Assembly (NCBI GenBank): GCA_027451405.1
Contig: DAIDJM010000018.1
Location: 1-63,304 of the forward strand
From: Acetobacteraceae bacterium
Lineage (GTDB): Bacteria > Pseudomonadota > Alphaproteobacteria > Acetobacterales > Acetobacteraceae
DNA length: 63,304 nucleotides
Direction: 5' to 3'
Below are positions 34,068 through 43,209 of the stretch, in pieces. The first letter of the stretch is position 1, and every line of letters starts with the position of its first letter. A model generated the notes under the pieces. It searched no databases. It was not told where the DNA came from and saw nothing but the letters and a program-made list of their open reading frames with translations. Position numbers and translations under genes: made by a program.

Positions 34068-34877
34068 TCAGGCGTGCGTCTGGCCGTCGCCGTGATGGCC
34101 GTCGTCGTGGTGGCCATGCACATCGGACCAGATGCGCTTCTTGACCATGTAGGTGACGCCGGTGAGCAGCACGAGGAAGCCCACCACGCGGATGCCGAGA
34201 TGCTTGCGCTGCTCCATGTCCGGGTTGGCGACATAGGTCAGGAAGGTCACCACATCGCGTGCTTCCTGTTCGACGGTCGCCTTGGTTCCGTCGGCGTAGG
34301 TGACGGAGCCGTCCGAGAGCGGGGGCGGCATCTTGATCAGTTTGACCGGGAAATATTTGTTGTAATAGAATCCGTCTGGCACTTTCACGCCTTTCGGCGG
34401 ATCGACATAGCCGAGACCGACGAGCGCGTGGATGTAGTTGGCGCCGTCGGGCCGCGCGAGTTCGAGCAGCGACTGGTCGGGCGGCACGGCACCGAGCGCC
34501 GCCTTCGCCGCCTCCGGGTTCGGGAAGGGCGAGACGAACCGGTCGCTCGGCAGCGCGGGACGCGTGGTCGGCTGACCCGAATCATCCGGGGCGCCCGGGA
34601 CCGTCTTCGACGCTGCCACCGCCTTGATCTGCGCCGGCGTCAGCCCGATGCCGGCGAGATTGCGGTAGGACATGTACTTCATCGAGTGGCAGCCAGAGCA
34701 GACCTCGTTATAGACCTGCCAGCCGCGTTGCAGCGCCGCCCGATCGAACGTGCCGAACGGGCCGGAGAAGCTCCAGTTCACGGGCGGCGGCTTCGCCACA
34801 TCGGCTTCCTGGGCCAGCGCCGGGGCGGCGCCAGTGAGCGCCAGCCCCAGGCAAGCGGTGATCGAAAGCGCACGCAT
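34068..34877 (-). CDS. petC: Cytochrome c1 of the cytochrome bc1 complex
   Basis: 269 residues. Signal peptide at 1-22 (ending APALAQ). Haem site EVCSGCHSMKYMSYRNL (CXXCH). The C-terminal membrane anchor is visible near VVGFLVLLTGVTYMVKKRIW, followed by a His-rich tail (GHHDDGHHGDG). A conserved Met-region ligand stretch occurs in YADGTKAT / RKHLGIR context. It takes electrons from the Rieske protein and passes them to soluble or membrane cytochrome c. ATG overlaps the petB stop TAA by one base (TAATG). Confidence 0.95.
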   Translation of the reverse strand: MRALSITACLGLALTGAAPALAQEADVAKPPPVNWSFSGPFGTFDRAALQRGWQVYNEVCSGCHSMKYMSYRNLAGIGLTPAQIKAVAASKTVPGAPDDSGQPTTRPALPSDRFVSPFPNPEAAKAALGAVPPDQSLLELARPDGANYIHALVGLGYVDPPKGVKVPDGFYYNKYFPVKLIKMPPPLSDGSVTYADGTKATVEQEARDVVTFLTYVANPDMEQRKHLGIRVVGFLVLLTGVTYMVKKRIWSDVHGHHDDGHHGDGQTHA

Positions 34878-36166
34878 TACGGCTTCTCCATCGGCTTAGC
34901 AGCAGCACCTGCCGGCAGCGGGCCACCGCCCGACCCACCCGGCCCCTGATAGTCGCGCAGCACGGGATTGCTGATGCTTTCCGGCAGCGGCAGCGGCTTC
35001 TCGAGATACCCGATGAACGGAAGCGCGCAGAAATGCAGGAAATACCAGGCCGTGCCGACCCGCCCGAGCAGGATCCAGATGCCCATCGGATGGTGCGCGC
35101 CGACCGCGCCGAGCAGGAACATGTCGGCTACCAGCACGACCATCATCGCGCGGTAGATCGGGCGGAAGCGCGCGCTGCGCACCGGGCTCGTATCCAGCCA
35201 GGGCAGGATGAACCAGACCAGGATGGAGCTGAACATCAGCGCGACGCCCATCAGCTTGTCCGGCACTGCACGCAGGATCGCGTAGTAGGGCAGGAAGTAC
35301 CATTCGGGCACGATCGCGGCCGGCGTCTGCAGCGGGTTCGCCTGGATGAAATTGTCCGGCTCGCCGAAATAGTTCGGCGCGAAGAACACGAAGCAGGCGA
35401 AGATCAGGAAGTAGACGCACATCCCCACGCTGTCCTTCGCCGTGTAGTACGGATGGAAGGGCACCGTGTCCTGCTCGCTCTTCACGTCGATGCCGAGCGG
35501 GTTGTTGCTGCCGGTGATGTGCAGCGCCACGACGTGGAGGAACACCACGCCGGTGATGACGAACGGCAACAGATAATGCAGCGCGAAGAAGCGGTTCAGC
35601 GTCGGATCGGCGACCGAGAACCCGCCCCACAGCAGCGTCACGATCCAGTTGCCGACCAGCGGCACCGCCGAGAAGAGGTTGGTGATGACGGTGGCACCCC
35701 AGTAGGACATCTGTCCCCAGGGCAGCACGTAGCCGAGGAAGGCGGTCGCCATCAGCAGCAGGAACAGGAAAACGCCGGTGATCCACAGGAGCTCGCGCGG
35801 CGCCTTGTAGCTGCCGTAATACATGCCCCGGAAAATGTGGATGTAGATGATAGCAAAGAACATCGTCGCGCCATTCATGTGGATATAGCGCAACAGCCAT
35901 CCGTAATTCACATCGCGCATGATGCGCTGGATGCTGTCGAACGCACCGGTGGCGCTCGGATCGTAGTTCATCGCGAGGAACACGCCGGTCGCGATCATGA
36001 CCATGAGGTTGATCGTCGCGAGCGCGCCGAAATTCCAGAAGTAGTTGAAGTTTTTGGGCGTGGGGAAGGAGCCGTACTCCTTCTGCATCAGCGTGATCAG
36101 CGGAAGACGGGTGTCGATCCAGTTCAGAACCGGGTTCTGAATTTCGCTCTTATGGAGGCCGGCCAT
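34877..36166 (-). CDS. petB: Cytochrome b of the cytochrome bc1 complex
   Basis: 429 residues from ATG 36166; the longer open frame is read-through. Eight or nine membrane helices. The four haem-b His ligands are present in two pairs: [16 protein letters not shown] with the preceding region, and [18 protein letters not shown]. The quinol-site motif PEWY appears as [17 protein letters not shown]. It oxidises ubiquinol at the Qo site. It heads petB-petC-mtnP, divergent from hemF. No Rieske gene (petA) lies upstream, although petABC is the usual order. Confidence 0.96.
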   Translation of the reverse strand: MAGLHKSEIQNPVLNWIDTRLPLITLMQKEYGSFPTPKNFNYFWNFGALATINLMVMIATGVFLAMNYDPSATGAFDSIQRIMRDVNYGWLLRYIHMNGATMFFAIIYIHIFRGMYYGSYKAPRELLWITGVFLFLLLMATAFLGYVLPWGQMSYWGATVITNLFSAVPLVGNWIVTLLWGGFSVADPTLNRFFALHYLLPFVITGVVFLHVVALHITGSNNPLGIDVKSEQDTVPFHPYYTAKDSVGMCVYFLIFACFVFFAPNYFGEPDNFIQANPLQTPAAIVPEWYFLPYYAILRAVPDKLMGVALMFSSILVWFILPWLDTSPVRSARFRPIYRAMMVVLVADMFLLGAVGAHHPMGIWILLGRVGTAWYFLHFCALPFIGYLEKPLPLPESISNPVLRDYQGPGGSGGGPLPAGAAAKPMEKP

Positions 36167-36207
36167 AGTGTCCTCGATGGGGTCGCCGAAACGGGGGTGT
36201 ATTAGGG

Positions 36208-36281
36208 GCCGGTTTGCAATCCCGCAATGCACCACGCCCTCTCGGGGCGTAACTTTCCCAAACCGGCTTATGCAGGCATAA
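36208..36281. promoter_or_regulatory. Nested inverted repeats in the petB-hemF control region
   Basis: GCCGGTTTG (36208-36216) and CAAACCGGC (36259-36267) form a perfect 9-bp inverted repeat 42 bp apart. Between them ACGCCC/GGGCGT (36234-36239, 36245-36250) can form a hairpin. Directly next lies the palindrome TTATGC-AG-GCATAA (36268-36281), and TTATGC recurs across the hemF start (36289-36294). Candidate operators for the divergent genes. Confidence 0.5.
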
Positions 36282-36290
36282 CATCCACTT

Positions 36291-37127
36291 ATGCATGAGA
36301 CGTTGAAGCCTGCCGCGCAGGCGTGGTTCGAGAGCCTGCGGGACCGGATCTGTGCCACTTTCGAGGCGATCGAACGGGAGCACGGCTCGGCCGCCAGCTT
36401 CACACGAAAGCCCTGGGCGCGCGACGAAGGCGGCGGGGGCACCATGAGCCTGATGCATGGCGCCGTGTTCGAGAAGGTAGGCGTGAACGTCTCGACCGTC
36501 TGGGGCGAGTTCAGCCCCGAGTTCCGGGCGCAGATCCCGGGCGCCGAGAAGGACCCGAGCTTCTGGGCGAGCGGCATCAGCCTGGTCGCGCACCCACGCA
36601 ATCCGCGTGTGCCGGCGGCGCATATGAACACCCGGATGCTGGTGACGACGGAGGGGTGGTTCGGCGGCGGCGGCGACATCACCCCCATGCGGCCCGAGAG
36701 CGCCGAGGCGCAGGAGGACGCCGCCGATTTCCACGCCGCCTTCCGCACCGCCTGCGACCGGCACGATCCGACCTATTATCCGCGCTTCAAGGAATGGTGC
36801 GACCGCTACTTCTTCCTGCCCCACCGCGGCGAGCCCCGGGGCCTGGGCGGAATCTTCTACGACCATTTCCATAGCGGCGACGCCGAGGCCGATTTCGCTT
36901 TCACGCGCGATGTCGGGATGGCCTTCCATGACGGCTACAGCGGCATCGTGCGGCGCCGGGCCGGCGAGGCCTTCACGCCGGCCGAGCGCGAGCACCAGCT
37001 CGTGCGCCGGGGCCGGTATGTCGAGTTCAACCTGCTCTACGACCGCGGCACGCTGTTCGGGCTCAAGACCGGGGGCAACATCGAGGCCATTCTGATGAGC
37101 CTGCCACCCGAGGTGCGCTGGCCCTGA
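36291..37127 (+). CDS. hemF: Oxygen-dependent coproporphyrinogen III oxidase
   Basis: 278 residues, near family length (~300). Signatures: [20 protein letters not shown] at about residues 41-60, [40 protein letters not shown] and the [16 protein letters not shown] region. It oxidises coproporphyrinogen III to protoporphyrinogen IX, using O2, in haem synthesis. ATG 36291 begins within a TTATGCATG sequence. Transcribed divergently from petB, consistent with shared respiratory demand. Confidence 0.95.
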   Translation: MHETLKPAAQAWFESLRDRICATFEAIEREHGSAASFTRKPWARDEGGGGTMSLMHGAVFEKVGVNVSTVWGEFSPEFRAQIPGAEKDPSFWASGISLVAHPRNPRVPAAHMNTRMLVTTEGWFGGGGDITPMRPESAEAQEDAADFHAAFRTACDRHDPTYYPRFKEWCDRYFFLPHRGEPRGLGGIFYDHFHSGDAEADFAFTRDVGMAFHDGYSGIVRRRAGEAFTPAEREHQLVRRGRYVEFNLLYDRGTLFGLKTGGNIEAILMSLPPEVRWP

Positions 37128-37885
37128 GCGGTCCCCCGCCCGAGATCTGCGCCGTCATCCCCGTCTTGAACGAGGCGGGAGCGATCGGACCCACCCTCGA
37201 CCGACTCCCGCGCGACCTGGTGCGCCGCGCGATCGTGGTCGACGGCGGCAGCCGCGACGGCACGGTCGAGGAGGCGCGCCGGCATGGGGCCGACATCGTC
37301 GTCGAGCGCCGCCCCGGTTATGGCCGCGCCTGCCTCACCGGCGCCGAGCGGGCCGAAGGGGCGGAGCTGTTGCTTTTCTGCGACGGAGACGGTGCCGATT
37401 CGGTGGAGGCGGCCGCCGCGCTGATCGCGCCGATCGCCGCGGGCGAGGCCGATTTCGTGCTCGCGACCCGAACCCGCGGGCCTCGCGAGCCCGGCAGCAT
37501 GGGGTGGCACCAGGTGTTCGCCGGCGAGGCGATCGGCGCGGCACTCGGGCTGCTCGGGGGGGTGCGATACAGCGATATGTGCGCTTTCCGGGCCATCCGG
37601 CGCGCCGACCTGCTGCGACTCGGCATGCAGGAAATGACCTACGGGTGGAATCTCGAGATGCAGATCCGCGCGCCGCGCGCCGGCTTACGCACGCGCGAGG
37701 TGCCCCTGCCCTATCGGCGGCGGGTGGCGGGGCAGTCGAAGGTGGCGGGGAACTGGCGGGGGACGATCAGGGCTGGGGGGCGGATCGTCCGGACGCTGAT
37801 TAGGGTTGGGGTATTGGACCGCGCCTCCGGCGGCCCGGGCTCTGCCCCTCGCCATGGGTGCTCGGACCCATGGCGCACACCATGA
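37124..37885 (+). CDS. Glycosyltransferase family 2 (DPM-like), probable CTG start
   Basis: 253 residues if started at CTG 37124, which overlaps the hemF stop (CTGA). No ATG/GTG/TTG in frame lies upstream in hemF; the first TTG (37166) would cut the GT2 core [15 protein letters not shown]. DxD-type motif [28 protein letters not shown] loop and a [12 protein letters not shown] acceptor-side segment are present. It resembles dolichol/polyprenyl-phosphate sugar transferases. The last ~27 residues (from [11 protein letters not shown]) come from a reverse B-type repeat, so the original C-terminus probably ended earlier. Confidence 0.8.
   Translation: MSGPPPEICAVIPVLNEAGAIGPTLDRLPRDLVRRAIVVDGGSRDGTVEEARRHGADIVVERRPGYGRACLTGAERAEGAELLLFCDGDGADSVEAAAALIAPIAAGEADFVLATRTRGPREPGSMGWHQVFAGEAIGAALGLLGGVRYSDMCAFRAIRRADLLRLGMQEMTYGWNLEMQIRAPRAGLRTREVPLPYRRRVAGQSKVAGNWRGTIRAGGRIVRTLIRVGVLDRASGGPGSAPRHGCSDPWRTP
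37822..37858. repeat. B-type GC repeat, reverse partial copy inside a coding 3' end
   Basis: CGCCTCCGGCGGCCCGGGCT then CTGCCCC: the reverse complement of the GCCGGAGG end and second hairpin. It lies within the GT2 reading frame. It forms an inverted pair with the copy at 37934-37990. Confidence 0.7.
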
Positions 37886-37933
37886 CGAGCCGGCTGGGGC
37901 CATAGGGCGCCAGACCCCTTTCCTTTAAGTGAT

Positions 37934-37990
37934 GGGGTCTGGGGCCTTTCGGCCCCAGCGGGTCCAGGGCGGAGCCCTGGCCGCCGGAGG
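37934..37990. repeat. B-type GC repeat, forward copy before the ferredoxin gene
   Basis: GGGGTCTGGGGCCTTTCGGC with CCCAG completes hairpin 1; CCAGGGC/GCCCTGG is hairpin 2; ends GCCGGAGG at 37983-37990. The nearest ATG is 23 bp downstream, too far to serve as its SD. Confidence 0.8.
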
Positions 37991-38012
37991 CCATCTTCAA
38001 AGGATCACACCC

Positions 38013-38054
38013 ATGTGCAACCCGACCGCGCTTCGCGCGCTGCTGGCCGGCTGA
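38013..38054 (+). CDS. Possible 13-codon leader ORF before ferredoxin
   Basis: ATG with AAAGGA about 7 bases upstream, encoding MCNPTALRALLAG and a TGA at 38052-38054. The ferredoxin ATG (38062) is only 7 bp further on. It may be a leader peptide or a chance frame; the ferredoxin gene has no obvious ribosome binding site of its own, which favours coupling. Confidence 0.35.
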   Translation: MCNPTALRALLAG

Positions 38055-38061
38055 GTGCGCG

Positions 38062-38382
38062 ATGCCGAAAATCACCTACATCTCGCACGACGGCGAACGT
38101 AACGAAGTCGACGTCCCCAAGGGGCTTTCCGTCATGCGCGGCGCGGTCTCGAACGGCATACCCGGCATCGATGCCGATTGCGGCGGCGCCTGCGCCTGCG
38201 GCACCTGCCATGTCTATGTCGATCCGGAATGGCTGCCGAAGCTCAAACCGATGGTTTCGCCTGAAAGCGAAACGATCGAGCTCGTGTCCGACCGGCGGGA
38301 CAATTCGCGTCTTTCCTGTCAGATCGAGGTGACGGACGCGCTCGACGGACTCGTGGTGACGACACCGGCCGCCCAAGGGTAG
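38062..38382 (+). CDS. 2Fe-2S ferredoxin, adrenodoxin type
   Basis: 106 residues. The cluster ligands are Cys40, Cys46, Cys49 and Cys86 (C-x5-C-x2-C, then LSCQIEV), the adrenodoxin/putidaredoxin pattern; Cys44 is extra. The N-terminus MPKITYISHDGERNEVDV and CGTCHVYVDPEWLPKL are typical. It would shuttle electrons in the cytoplasm to a P450, Isc or biotin/heme-related enzyme; partner not evident. The stop is 3 bp from the MFS start, indicating one transcript. Confidence 0.93.
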   Translation: MPKITYISHDGERNEVDVPKGLSVMRGAVSNGIPGIDADCGGACACGTCHVYVDPEWLPKLKPMVSPESETIELVSDRRDNSRLSCQIEVTDALDGLVVTTPAAQG

Positions 38383-38385
38383 CGA

Positions 38386-39672
38386 TTGGGCCCGGGCGCG
38401 TTCCAACCCGCCTCGCTCGATGCGCTGAACTTCCTGCTCGCGGACGTTCGCGGCGCGCTCGGCCCTTATCTCAACGTCTACCTCGTCACGCAGCGTCACT
38501 GGCCGCAGGAGAGCGTCGGCTTGGCCTCGACCATCGGCGGCCTGCTCGCCCTCGCGGTGCAGACGCCGATCGGGGCCGCGATCGACGCGACGCGCGCGAA
38601 GCGCGGCCTGATCGTGGCGGCGCTCGCGGTGCTGGCGGTCGGCGCGCTGGTGCTTTTCGCGTCTCCGCAATTCTGGCCCGTGACGGCTGCGAACGCCGCG
38701 ATGGCGGTGGCGGGCGACGTGTTCGGTCCCGCGCTCGCTTCCCTCACGCTCGGGCTCGTCGCGCGTGAGGCGCTCGCGCATCGCCTCGGGCGGAACGCCG
38801 CGTTCGACCATGCCGGCAATGTCGCGATCGCCGCCTTGGCGGGGCTGGTGGGGTGGGCGTTTTCGCAGCGTGCCGTGTTCCTGCTGGTGCCGGTATCCGC
38901 CGTGCTCGCGGCGGGGGCGGCGCTCAGCATTCCGGCCGAGGCGATCGACCACGATCGCGCGCGCGGTGACGGCAGGGCCGCCGCGCATCGTTCTGCCTGG
39001 CGAACGCTGATCGGCAGCCGGAACCTGGTGGTCTATGGTGGCTGCACGATTTTGTTCCACCTTGCCAATGCGGCGCTGCTGCCTCTGGTGGGACAGAAGC
39101 TCGCCCTGGCGCACAAGGCGCTCGCGACGATGATGATGTCCGCCTGCATCATTGCGGCGCAGGCGATCATGCTGCCCATTGCCGTGCTGGTCGGCCGGTT
39201 TGCCGACCGGATCGGCCGCAAGCCGATCCTGCTGATCGGCTTCGGCATTCTGCCGATCCGCGCGGCTCTCTACACGGTTTCGGATGCGAGCGCCTGGCTG
39301 ATCGCGGTGCAGCTGCTCGACGGTGTCGGCGCGGGCATTTTCGGCGCGATCACGCCGCTGGTGATTGCCGATGTGATGCGCGGCACCGGACGCTACAACG
39401 TGGCGCAAGGGGTGGTGGCGACGGCGCAGGGCATCGGCGCCTCGTGCAGCTTCCTAATCGCGGGCATGCTGGTGGATCGGGCCGGCTACAATGCCGCCTT
39501 CCTCACGAGCGCGGCCATCGCCGCGACCGCCTGCGGGGTGCTGTTTTGTCTCCTACCCGAAACGGCACCCCGCAGACGGGGTCTGGGCCCGTTCGGCCCC
39601 GGCTTGTCCGGGGCAGAGCCCGGGCCGGCGGAAGTACGCATCCACCCGAACGCATCCCGTTTTGACGATTAA
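38386..39672 (+). CDS. MFS transporter with repeat-derived C-terminus
   Basis: 428 residues, TTG start at 38386 preceded by AAGGG. About twelve hydrophobic helices. MFS motif A is visible between helices 2 and 3 (GAAIDATRAKRGLIV) and its repeat after helix 8 (GRFADRIGRKPILLIG). Substrate unknown. The last ~35 residues (from RRRGLGPFGPGLSGAEPGP) are translated from a B-type repeat at 39578-39636, so the true ancestral end was near LLPETAPR. Confidence 0.85.
   Translation: MGPGAFQPASLDALNFLLADVRGALGPYLNVYLVTQRHWPQESVGLASTIGGLLALAVQTPIGAAIDATRAKRGLIVAALAVLAVGALVLFASPQFWPVTAANAAMAVAGDVFGPALASLTLGLVAREALAHRLGRNAAFDHAGNVAIAALAGLVGWAFSQRAVFLLVPVSAVLAAGAALSIPAEAIDHDRARGDGRAAAHRSAWRTLIGSRNLVVYGGCTILFHLANAALLPLVGQKLALAHKALATMMMSACIIAAQAIMLPIAVLVGRFADRIGRKPILLIGFGILPIRAALYTVSDASAWLIAVQLLDGVGAGIFGAITPLVIADVMRGTGRYNVAQGVVATAQGIGASCSFLIAGMLVDRAGYNAAFLTSAAIAATACGVLFCLLPETAPRRRGLGPFGPGLSGAEPGPAEVRIHPNASRFDD
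39578..39636. repeat. B-type GC repeat inside the MFS coding 3' end
   Basis: ACGGGGTCTGGGCCCGTTCG, then GGGGCAGAGCCCGGGCCGGC: a diverged but complete B element, in frame with the MFS gene. Confidence 0.75.
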
Positions 39673-39712
39673 CTTTGTCCAAGGGATCGTTTCCGGTCTG
39701 GCTGCCGTGGCT

Positions 39713-42115
39713 CTAAGCGGGCACCTTCGCCGCCGCGCTCACCTCGACCGCAAAATCGCGGCCCACCCAGACATTGTCGAAATTCCGCCAGGTGAACTCG
39801 AACCGCGTTCCTTTCGCCGCCGGCGGCAGCGTGGCGAGGTTGATGCCGAGCGAGAGAGGCCTAGTCGGCACATCGGTCCAGGATTTCCACCCGTTCCTGG
39901 TCCAGCGCAGGATCGCGGCAACCGGCAGCGCCACGAGAAGCGCGCAGTCGGACGGGATCGTGTCGGGCGCGAAGCCCGGCCGCCAGGGGACCGCTTCGAG
40001 CGCGGGCGGGGTGCGCGTGTAGCGGCGGGCGGCTTCCGGCGGCAGGTCGAAGATCGTGCCGTCGGCGAGCGAGCGCAGCAGCTTGATGTGTTCCGAATGG
40101 GCCCAGACGAGCGGCATGGCGGAGCCGCTGGGGCGGCCGCGGAAGAGTTCCCGCTCCGGGATGTCGTCGCCGTCCCAGATCTGTTCGGGAATTAGGGCGC
40201 CGCAGCTGGTACTGGCTTCGAGCGTCGCGAGCAGCGCCTCGGCCTCCGCGCGGCGGCCGGCGGCGAGCGCGTAGTGGGCGCGCTCGCCGGTGAGCAGCGG
40301 CCAGAGCCGGCCGATGCCGGTGCCGTCGAAAGGACGGCCGTCCTCGTGCTCGCCGTAGCCGTCCTTGTTGTAGCGATACCAGCACGGGCCCTGCGGCATT
40401 TCCGCGCGGGTGCAATGGTCGATCACCGCCACCGTGCCGAGGATACGGGGATCGTTCGCATCGCGCAGACCGAAACGCACGAGCGCCAGCGCATCGGCGC
40501 TGATGATGGCGTTCGCCGGAAAATAGCCTTGCCCGTCGGCACGGTTCTTGACCAGCAGTTCCGCCCCCGGATCGCTGCCGGTGCCGGGGGAGAGATCGGG
40601 CGACATACGCAGATAATGGCCTTCGACTCCCGCGGCCCGGGCGAGCGGCGTGTCCTTCGCATAGACCCAGTCGTCGAGGCGCGAATGCCAATAATCGGCG
40701 GTTGCGCGCAGGAAGGATGCCGCCTCGGGATCGGCCATGCGCTCGGCCATTGCCGCGGCCGCCACCAGTCCGGCGATCTCGACCGCCAGCGTGAAGGTGG
40801 AAAAGCCGCCATTTTCTTCCCAGCGGTCCTGCATCGTCACGGGACCATTGCGCACGACATAGCCCGCCGCAGCGCGCGCCATCGGCCAGTAATCGGCAAG
40901 GGCGGATTCCGGAATCGCGCCTTCGCGCAGCGCGAGATCGAGCAGCAGGATCGGGAACGCGACCTCGTCCATCTGCAAGCCGCCCCAATAGGGCGTGCCA
41001 TCGAGCCAGTTGTTCTGGTTCCAGTGGCCGTCCGGCTCCTGGATCGCGCGCAGATAGTCGAGTACGCCGATCGCCTCGGCGCTGGCGCCGGCGGCCAGCA
41101 GCCCGCCCGCCGTCTCCACCAGGTCGCGCGGCCAGACCAGGTGATAGCCGCCGAGATCGTCATCGCCCTTGCTCGCCCCCCAGGGGATCGAGAGCGAGGC
41201 GATGAAGCCGCCGCGGAAGGACGGGGCTTCGTGCGATCGCAGCACCGCCGTGCTGACCCGATAGGTGTTGTGGCCGTGCGCGATCCGGTCGAGCGGACGC
41301 AGCCGGCTCTGCCAATCGTGCCAGCGCGCTGCGTATTCGTCGGCAAGCATGGCGAAATCGTCGGCCAGGCTCGATCGCACGCGGAAGGCGGCCTCCGACG
41401 CGGAGTGGCCGAAGCCCAGCGCCAGCACGCAGGTACCGTCCTCGGGAAGAGCGAGCTCACCCGTGAGCGCCACGTTGCCGCGCGCCGCGCGCTCGAACTG
41501 CCAGGTCAGGCGGAGATGCTGGGCCAGATCCTGCCAGCCGTCGCTCACGCCGACGAAGCCGGCCGACCGGGCGAGCCACGGGACCGAGGCACCCAGCGCC
41601 AGACCCGTGCCGCTCCCCTCGGCGAACAGCATGGACTGGCCCTTATAGTCGCCGGTCCATGCGGTGTTGTCCGCGCCGGCATTCACGAGATGCGGGGCGA
41701 GCAGAACGTGCAGGCGCAGGGCGGGACCGCGCAGCGTCTCGAGCCGGATGTGCTGGAGCACCACCGCGCGGCGGGGGTCGGAGATCACCCGTTTATGGAT
41801 GCGGAAGCGCGGCGGCGAGCCATCCGTGGTGCGGTGGGTATTGACCAGCTCGTAAGCCGGGACGCCGTCGGCGAGGGTCGTGACGGCGCTTTCGGTGTCA
41901 CGCTTCTCCTCGGCGAAGAAGCTGACGCCGTCGGTGACGATGAGCCCGCAATCGCGGATGCAGGCCTGATCCACACGCGGGTAGTAGCATTCGTTGAGGA
42001 TGCCGTGGCTCAGGGTGAACCAGACCTGGCTCGCCGAACGCAGCGCGGTGCCGATGCCGGACTTGTCGCTACTGGTCCAGCGCGGGGAAATCCCCGGCCG
42101 CCCTGGTGCTTCCAT
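39713..42115 (-). CDS. Glucoamylase-type GH15 glycosidase
   Basis: 800 residues from ATG 42115 (GAGGGAG 8 bases upstream; GTG 42124 would sit on the SD). N-terminal beta-sandwich (SGIGTALRSASQVWFTLSHG) and an (alpha/alpha)6 barrel with LGGYHLVWPRDLVETAGGLL, NNWLDGTPYWGGLQMDE and the catalytic-region RYNKDGYGEHEDGRPF. Hydrolyses alpha-1,4/1,6-glucan from the non-reducing end. No signal peptide is visible, so it probably acts on intracellular glycogen or maltodextrin. Convergent with the MFS gene, divergent from asd. Confidence 0.92.
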   Translation of the reverse strand: MEAPGRPGISPRWTSSDKSGIGTALRSASQVWFTLSHGILNECYYPRVDQACIRDCGLIVTDGVSFFAEEKRDTESAVTTLADGVPAYELVNTHRTTDGSPPRFRIHKRVISDPRRAVVLQHIRLETLRGPALRLHVLLAPHLVNAGADNTAWTGDYKGQSMLFAEGSGTGLALGASVPWLARSAGFVGVSDGWQDLAQHLRLTWQFERAARGNVALTGELALPEDGTCVLALGFGHSASEAAFRVRSSLADDFAMLADEYAARWHDWQSRLRPLDRIAHGHNTYRVSTAVLRSHEAPSFRGGFIASLSIPWGASKGDDDLGGYHLVWPRDLVETAGGLLAAGASAEAIGVLDYLRAIQEPDGHWNQNNWLDGTPYWGGLQMDEVAFPILLLDLALREGAIPESALADYWPMARAAAGYVVRNGPVTMQDRWEENGGFSTFTLAVEIAGLVAAAAMAERMADPEAASFLRATADYWHSRLDDWVYAKDTPLARAAGVEGHYLRMSPDLSPGTGSDPGAELLVKNRADGQGYFPANAIISADALALVRFGLRDANDPRILGTVAVIDHCTRAEMPQGPCWYRYNKDGYGEHEDGRPFDGTGIGRLWPLLTGERAHYALAAGRRAEAEALLATLEASTSCGALIPEQIWDGDDIPERELFRGRPSGSAMPLVWAHSEHIKLLRSLADGTIFDLPPEAARRYTRTPPALEAVPWRPGFAPDTIPSDCALLVALPVAAILRWTRNGWKSWTDVPTRPLSLGINLATLPPAAKGTRFEFTWRNFDNVWVGRDFAVEVSAAAKVPA

Positions 42116-42167
42116 TGCCGGCACTCCCTCAATAGAACCCTGGCCGGAAGCCTAGCGGAGGGCGGGA

Positions 42168-43196
42168 ATGGGTTACAGGGTAGCGGTGGTGGGCGCGACG
42201 GGCGCGGTCGGGCGGGAGATGCTGAAGACGCTCGCCGAGCGCAACTTTCCGGTCAGCGACATCGCGGCCCTCGCCTCGGCCCGTTCGGCGGGCGCCGAAG
42301 TGAGTTTCGGCGAGGACCGGGTACTGCGGGTCCAGTCGCTGGAGAATTTCGATTTCGCGGGATGGGATATCGGGCTCTTCAGCCCGGGTGCCGCGATCTC
42401 GGCCGTGCATGCGCCGCGCGCGGCGGCGGCGGGCTGCATCGTGATCGACAATACCAGCCAGTTCCGCATGGAGCCGGACGTCCCGCTCGTGGTGCCGGAG
42501 GTGAACCCCGAGGCGCTGACGCGCTATGCGAAGCGGCGGATCATTGCCAACCCGAATTGCAGCACGATCCAGATGGTCGTGGCGCTCAAGCCGCTGCATG
42601 ACCGTTATCACTGCAAGCGCGTCGTGGTTTCGACCTATCAGTCGGTCTCCGGGGCGGGCAAGGAGGCGATGGACGAGCTCTACGGCAACACGCGCGCCGT
42701 GTTCGTGAACGACCCTCCCAAGACCGAGAATTTCACGAAGAACATCGCCTTCAACGTGATCCCGCACATCGATGTCTTCCTCGAGGACGGCAGCACCAAG
42801 GAAGAGTGGAAGATGGCGGTGGAAACGCGGAAAATCCTCGATCCCGATATCGCGGTTTTCGCGACCTGCGTGCGGGTTCCGGTGTTCATCGGCCACGCTG
42901 AGGCGGTGACCGCGGAATTCGAGGAGCCGGTGAATGTGGGCGAGGCGCGCGATCTGTTGCGCAACGCGCCCGGAATCGTCGTGCTCGATAGCCGTGAGGA
43001 TGGCGGGTATGTCACGCCCGCAGAGGCACAGGGGGAGGATGCGACCTATGTGAGCCGGTTGCGGCGCGATCCGACCGTGCCGAACGGGCTCGGCTTCTGG
43101 TGTGTCGCCGACAATCTCCGCAAGGGAGCGGCGCTCAATGCCGTGCAAATCGCGGAGGAGTTGATCGCGCGCTCGCTGCTGCGCGACGCGGCCTGA
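42168..43196 (+). CDS. asd: Aspartate-semialdehyde dehydrogenase
   Basis: 342 residues, normal length. N-terminal NADP motif YRVAVVGATGAVGREML; catalytic Cys131 in NPNCSTIQMVVALKPLHD; substrate His region GHAEAVTAEFEEP. It reduces aspartyl phosphate to aspartate semialdehyde, the branch point for Lys, Thr, Met and diaminopimelate. The gap to the GH31 gene is only 13 bp, so asd and the alpha-glucosidase probably share a transcript. GH15 lies divergently upstream. Confidence 0.96.
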   Translation: MGYRVAVVGATGAVGREMLKTLAERNFPVSDIAALASARSAGAEVSFGEDRVLRVQSLENFDFAGWDIGLFSPGAAISAVHAPRAAAAGCIVIDNTSQFRMEPDVPLVVPEVNPEALTRYAKRRIIANPNCSTIQMVVALKPLHDRYHCKRVVVSTYQSVSGAGKEAMDELYGNTRAVFVNDPPKTENFTKNIAFNVIPHIDVFLEDGSTKEEWKMAVETRKILDPDIAVFATCVRVPVFIGHAEAVTAEFEEPVNVGEARDLLRNAPGIVVLDSREDGGYVTPAEAQGEDATYVSRLRRDPTVPNGLGFWCVADNLRKGAALNAVQIAEELIARSLLRDAA

Positions 43197-43209
43197 CGGC
43201 CGCTGGCCG

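Noticed and set aside
36877-37600. TTG at 37166 as the GT2 start
   Set aside because: It would remove the first beta strand (CAVIPVLNE); the CTG start keeps the domain intact.
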